Source: Rhyzopertha dominica (lineage: Eukaryota > Arthropoda > Insecta > Coleoptera > Bostrichidae). Taken from it: 64,000 bases of DNA. The stretch is from positions 47,079,325 through 47,143,324 of the forward strand of contig QCXZ01000064.1 in the NCBI GenBank assembly GCA_025024175.1, given 5' to 3'. The translations under genes and the position numbers were made by a program. This document shows positions 61,540-64,000 of this stretch, piece by piece; the stretch's first letter is position 1; each line of letters begins with the position of its first letter. The notes beneath the pieces were generated by a model. It did not search any database. It saw only the letters and a program-made list of their open reading frames with translations, and was not told the DNA's origin.

Positions 61540-62790
61540 GGGTGCCGATACCTTTCCAATGAACTGGAAACGTATGTGGGAGTACGGTAAATATCAATTA
61601 AATATCAGTTTGCTTGGAACTCTTTCCGGACAACTTCAATGTTTGTCGTTGAGACGAAAATGTTTTAAAAAGGGTGGTGTATTGCTTGCAGTCAGAGACA
61701 AAAACAGAACTAAGGCTCTTAATCTTCAATCACCGATTGCGATAATTGATATAGTTGGCATGAAACTGTTGATCGACAGGGATTTAAGTAAGCATGGTTG
61801 TACTATACCCACCTTTAGCTCAACATGTGGACGGTTATAGAGAGCTGTTTAATTATCTTGAAATTGTGCTGGATTTTGCAATTCTAACATTTCTGAGCTG
61901 CTTGACTGTCAAATAAGTATACATACATACATACATCTTACACTGTCTATATAAGTTTTGTTTTTTAGAACACCCTTTCACAGCATAACCGTATACGCAG
62001 CAGTAATAACAGGATATTGGTTCTAGTATTTTAACAACTGATCAATGTGAATGTTTTAATTTTAATTTTTTTAATTTAAATATAATTTTAGAAAGGCCAA
62101 TTTATTGGACTGTATTGGCCACGCTGAGGTTTTTGATTTATCTGAAAAGGTATCCAGTCTGGTTCACGGGTTCTATTCTTACTAAGATTAAAGAAAAGAA
62201 AAGATTGTGGAACAACTATAAAAGAACCAAGTTGCTTCCCAATCATGATAGCGTAAAAGATCACCTCGCGTCGTCAAATATGCGATCCGTTTGGAGCTTA
62301 AAAACTTTATTAAGTCTTCCGAACACTGTCTCAAAAATGATCCAAGAAGTCCTGGCCCTTCACTCGATAAAGGAGGCGTACTGCTGGGATTCCCGTAGGA
62401 TACCTATAGTAAATGCTTTCGTAACACACTTCCCAAGTTTATAAATACAGGTATGCAACCTTGGTGCTCGGTTTTGTGAGTTTTGCTGTACCCAAAGCTG
62501 TCCATCTCTATGTAGTGACTTTAATTGTAAAAAATACCAATCATCCTATATTGAGTATGTTTGTAATAAATGAGAATAATATTATTAGTATGTCGAAGAG
62601 GATTAAGTAAAATATTGTGTGTGGTCCCGATAAGATACCAGCTTTTTTATTGAAAGATTATTAAACCTCTGTGGTATATTCCTAATCTTACACAGACAGA
62701 CAGAACAGCACATATAAAATTATAGACCAACTGAACTGATTTCTAACTTAGCTAAATTTTTTGAATGCGTTCTGTTTGTTATATGCCCAT
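61540..62790 (+). pseudogene. jockey/CR1-like LINE relic: endonuclease end, linker and RT start
   Basis: On the plus strand, GGVLLAVRDKNRTKALNL and IVGMKLLIDR (61675-61780) match the middle of the LINE apurinic-type endonuclease. After a frame change VVLYPPLAQHVDGYRELFNY continues that domain. Then YPVWFTGSILTKIKEKKRLW (62152-62210) matches the YPPWF...KKKLW linker before RT. GPDKIPAFLLKD (near 62620) and LISNLAKFFECVLF (near 62735) match the RT entry blocks. Blocks are in the correct order but separated by stops and shifts. The copy ends abruptly at the LTR-like sequence at 62821. Confidence 0.7.
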
Positions 62791-62820
62791 GTTTCGGGAT
62801 GATCAGTTCTAAGAAGGGGG

Positions 62821-63298
62821 TAGTATTGCAGATCCGCGCCATCTATGGACGGGAGTTGCAGGCCTGTAGATGCGGTGTGGTAGAACACTGTAGTGATCCT
62901 AGCTATAGACAGATGGCGAGAATGTCGATGGAATGTACTCGAAGTATATATAGACTACGACGGCCACGGTGAGATGTCCTTCTGAAAACATCTAGAATTA
63001 TGGCGTAGATGAAAGATACGTATGAAGCGCGGGCTGGCGCATGGCGGTAAGTCTAAGAGCCTGAAGTCTGAGTGTGAAGCTGTAAATTCGAATAGCGATT
63101 ATCGAGCGAGCGAAAGGCACAGTGAAACAAATGTTTTAGCGCTAAGTGTGTGCAGCATAGCGCTTTAGTGAATTAGTGATGTTAAAATAGTGGTACTTTG
63201 AGTTAGTTGTATTTTGGACTCGGTGTGTTTGATACTGGTGTTTTGAATGTAAGTTGTTAAGTCAGAAAACCGCAGTTTTCGAGTCCGTAGTCGCAACA
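62821..63298 (+). repeat. possible solo or 3' LTR
   Basis: The stretch follows a purine tract (AAGAAGGGGG, 62811-62820), contains a central TATA-type sequence (GTATATATAG near 62944) and ends GTAGTCGCAACA. Its GC-rich, repeat-free character differs from the surroundings. The left edge is TAGTATTGC rather than TG, and no target duplication is evident, so the boundaries and even the identity are uncertain. Confidence 0.4.
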
Positions 63299-64000
63299 CT
63301 CTACTAGTTTAGCTTTATGCTCTACATCGTGTATTTTGTAAAAATGTAGATCTTTTAAATGTATGCTCATGTCATTACTCTATTATTTATACACATTTCT
63401 TTAATTTTCAAAGCAATGAGCTCACTGGGAAAACATTTTAAATTGATATAATCAAATAAATTTATAAGAAACTAGCTATCTACTACGGGTCGTAGAGCAT
63501 ATTATGCTTATAACAAATACCTTCCGGCTGTCACCTCTACTCGCTCCAAAAGTCTATTTATCGTTATAGCTCGGCTTGTTTAGAAAAAGTGCGCGACAGC
63601 AGGATGGCAACANGCGAGTCCCGTCATCTGTGTGAGGAACGGGCTTGAATTTATGTTGGCGCGCGTTAATTTTATAATTATATGGTGTAAAATATTATAA
63701 TAATGTGCATGAAATGCTTAAGGTAACTAAGGCATTCAAAATATAAGGATAAATACGGTATCCGTCTAAATAGTTTTCCAATTACCACATTGTACATGAC
63801 CATTTTTAGAGGGTATATCCTTAAAAGTTAGATGTATGCCATCTTAGACTTTTTTGTAGATCTGTAAAAGAGGAATTTCCCACCATGCATTGCTTTGTTA
63901 TATCTCAAAGGAATTAGACAACGTTTTCGATGAAAGCTCTCAGGCGGCTTGACTTTTTTCGCCACAGTTCAATTTCAACCAATTTACACAATTGACAAAT
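63299..64000. other. no gene recognised
   Basis: AT-rich sequence with an N at 63613. No coding or repeat signal was identified. Confidence 0.4.

Overview
This is nuclear DNA from an arthropod, almost certainly an insect. It is AT-rich, has few genes and is full of transposons. It carries widely spaced spliced exons with consensus splice sites and a eukaryotic tRNA gene. The order of insect cannot be read from the sequence.

The one host protein-coding gene I can support is on the minus strand. Four exons at 53599-53285, 49695-49550, 38365-38221 and 28562-28432 join in compatible splice phases (1, 0, 1, 0). They encode the second, third and start of the fourth immunoglobulin domain of a Sidestep-family cell-surface protein (axon-guidance receptors and ligands of the Side/Beat system). 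The introns are 3.6, 11.2 and 9.7 kb. The first Ig domain and signal peptide, and the rest of Ig4, Ig5 and the membrane part, were not found and probably lie outside the window. A tRNA-Thr(AGU)-like gene lies in the third intron on the same strand.

Most of the remaining recognisable sequence is mobile DNA. 5.1-8.1 kb: a DD41D Tc1/mariner-like element with ~650-bp inverted repeats. 9.65-17.35 kb: an unusual Ty3/gypsy-type composite with one inverted LTR joined through a perfect palindrome to an LTR-internal-LTR copy, the whole flanked by a 4-bp ATAC duplication. 18.4-19.6 kb: a possible hAT relic. 22.1-23.2 kb and 24.7-25.5 kb: two non-autonomous hAT elements with perfect 8-bp duplications, the second inside a LINE reverse-transcriptase relic. 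25.8-26.2 kb: a 383-bp TAG microsatellite. 26.5-27.6 kb: another LINE relic. 35.3-36.5 kb and 47.2-48.0 kb: two more DD41D transposase relics. 39.1-40.7 kb, 41.9-43.0 kb and 48.3-48.9 kb: foldback repeats. 49.96-51.28 kb: a near-intact 1.3-kb mariner (DD34D type) whose first catalytic Asp is Gly. 54.9-55.2 kb: an integrase relic. 61.5-62.8 kb: a jockey/CR1-like LINE relic, followed by a possible solo LTR. Four short hammerhead-like cores are dispersed through the window, three convincing and one degenerate, and probably mark Penelope-like element fragments.

Four stretches (31.5-31.96, 52.86-53.2, 57.24-57.6 and 60.7-60.9 kb) lack repeats and carry homeodomain-type or Sox-type sites. They are candidate regulatory DNA for the Sidestep-family gene; this is inference only. 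Long stretches such as 1-5.1 kb, 43-47 kb and 59.1-60.7 kb contain nothing I can name.
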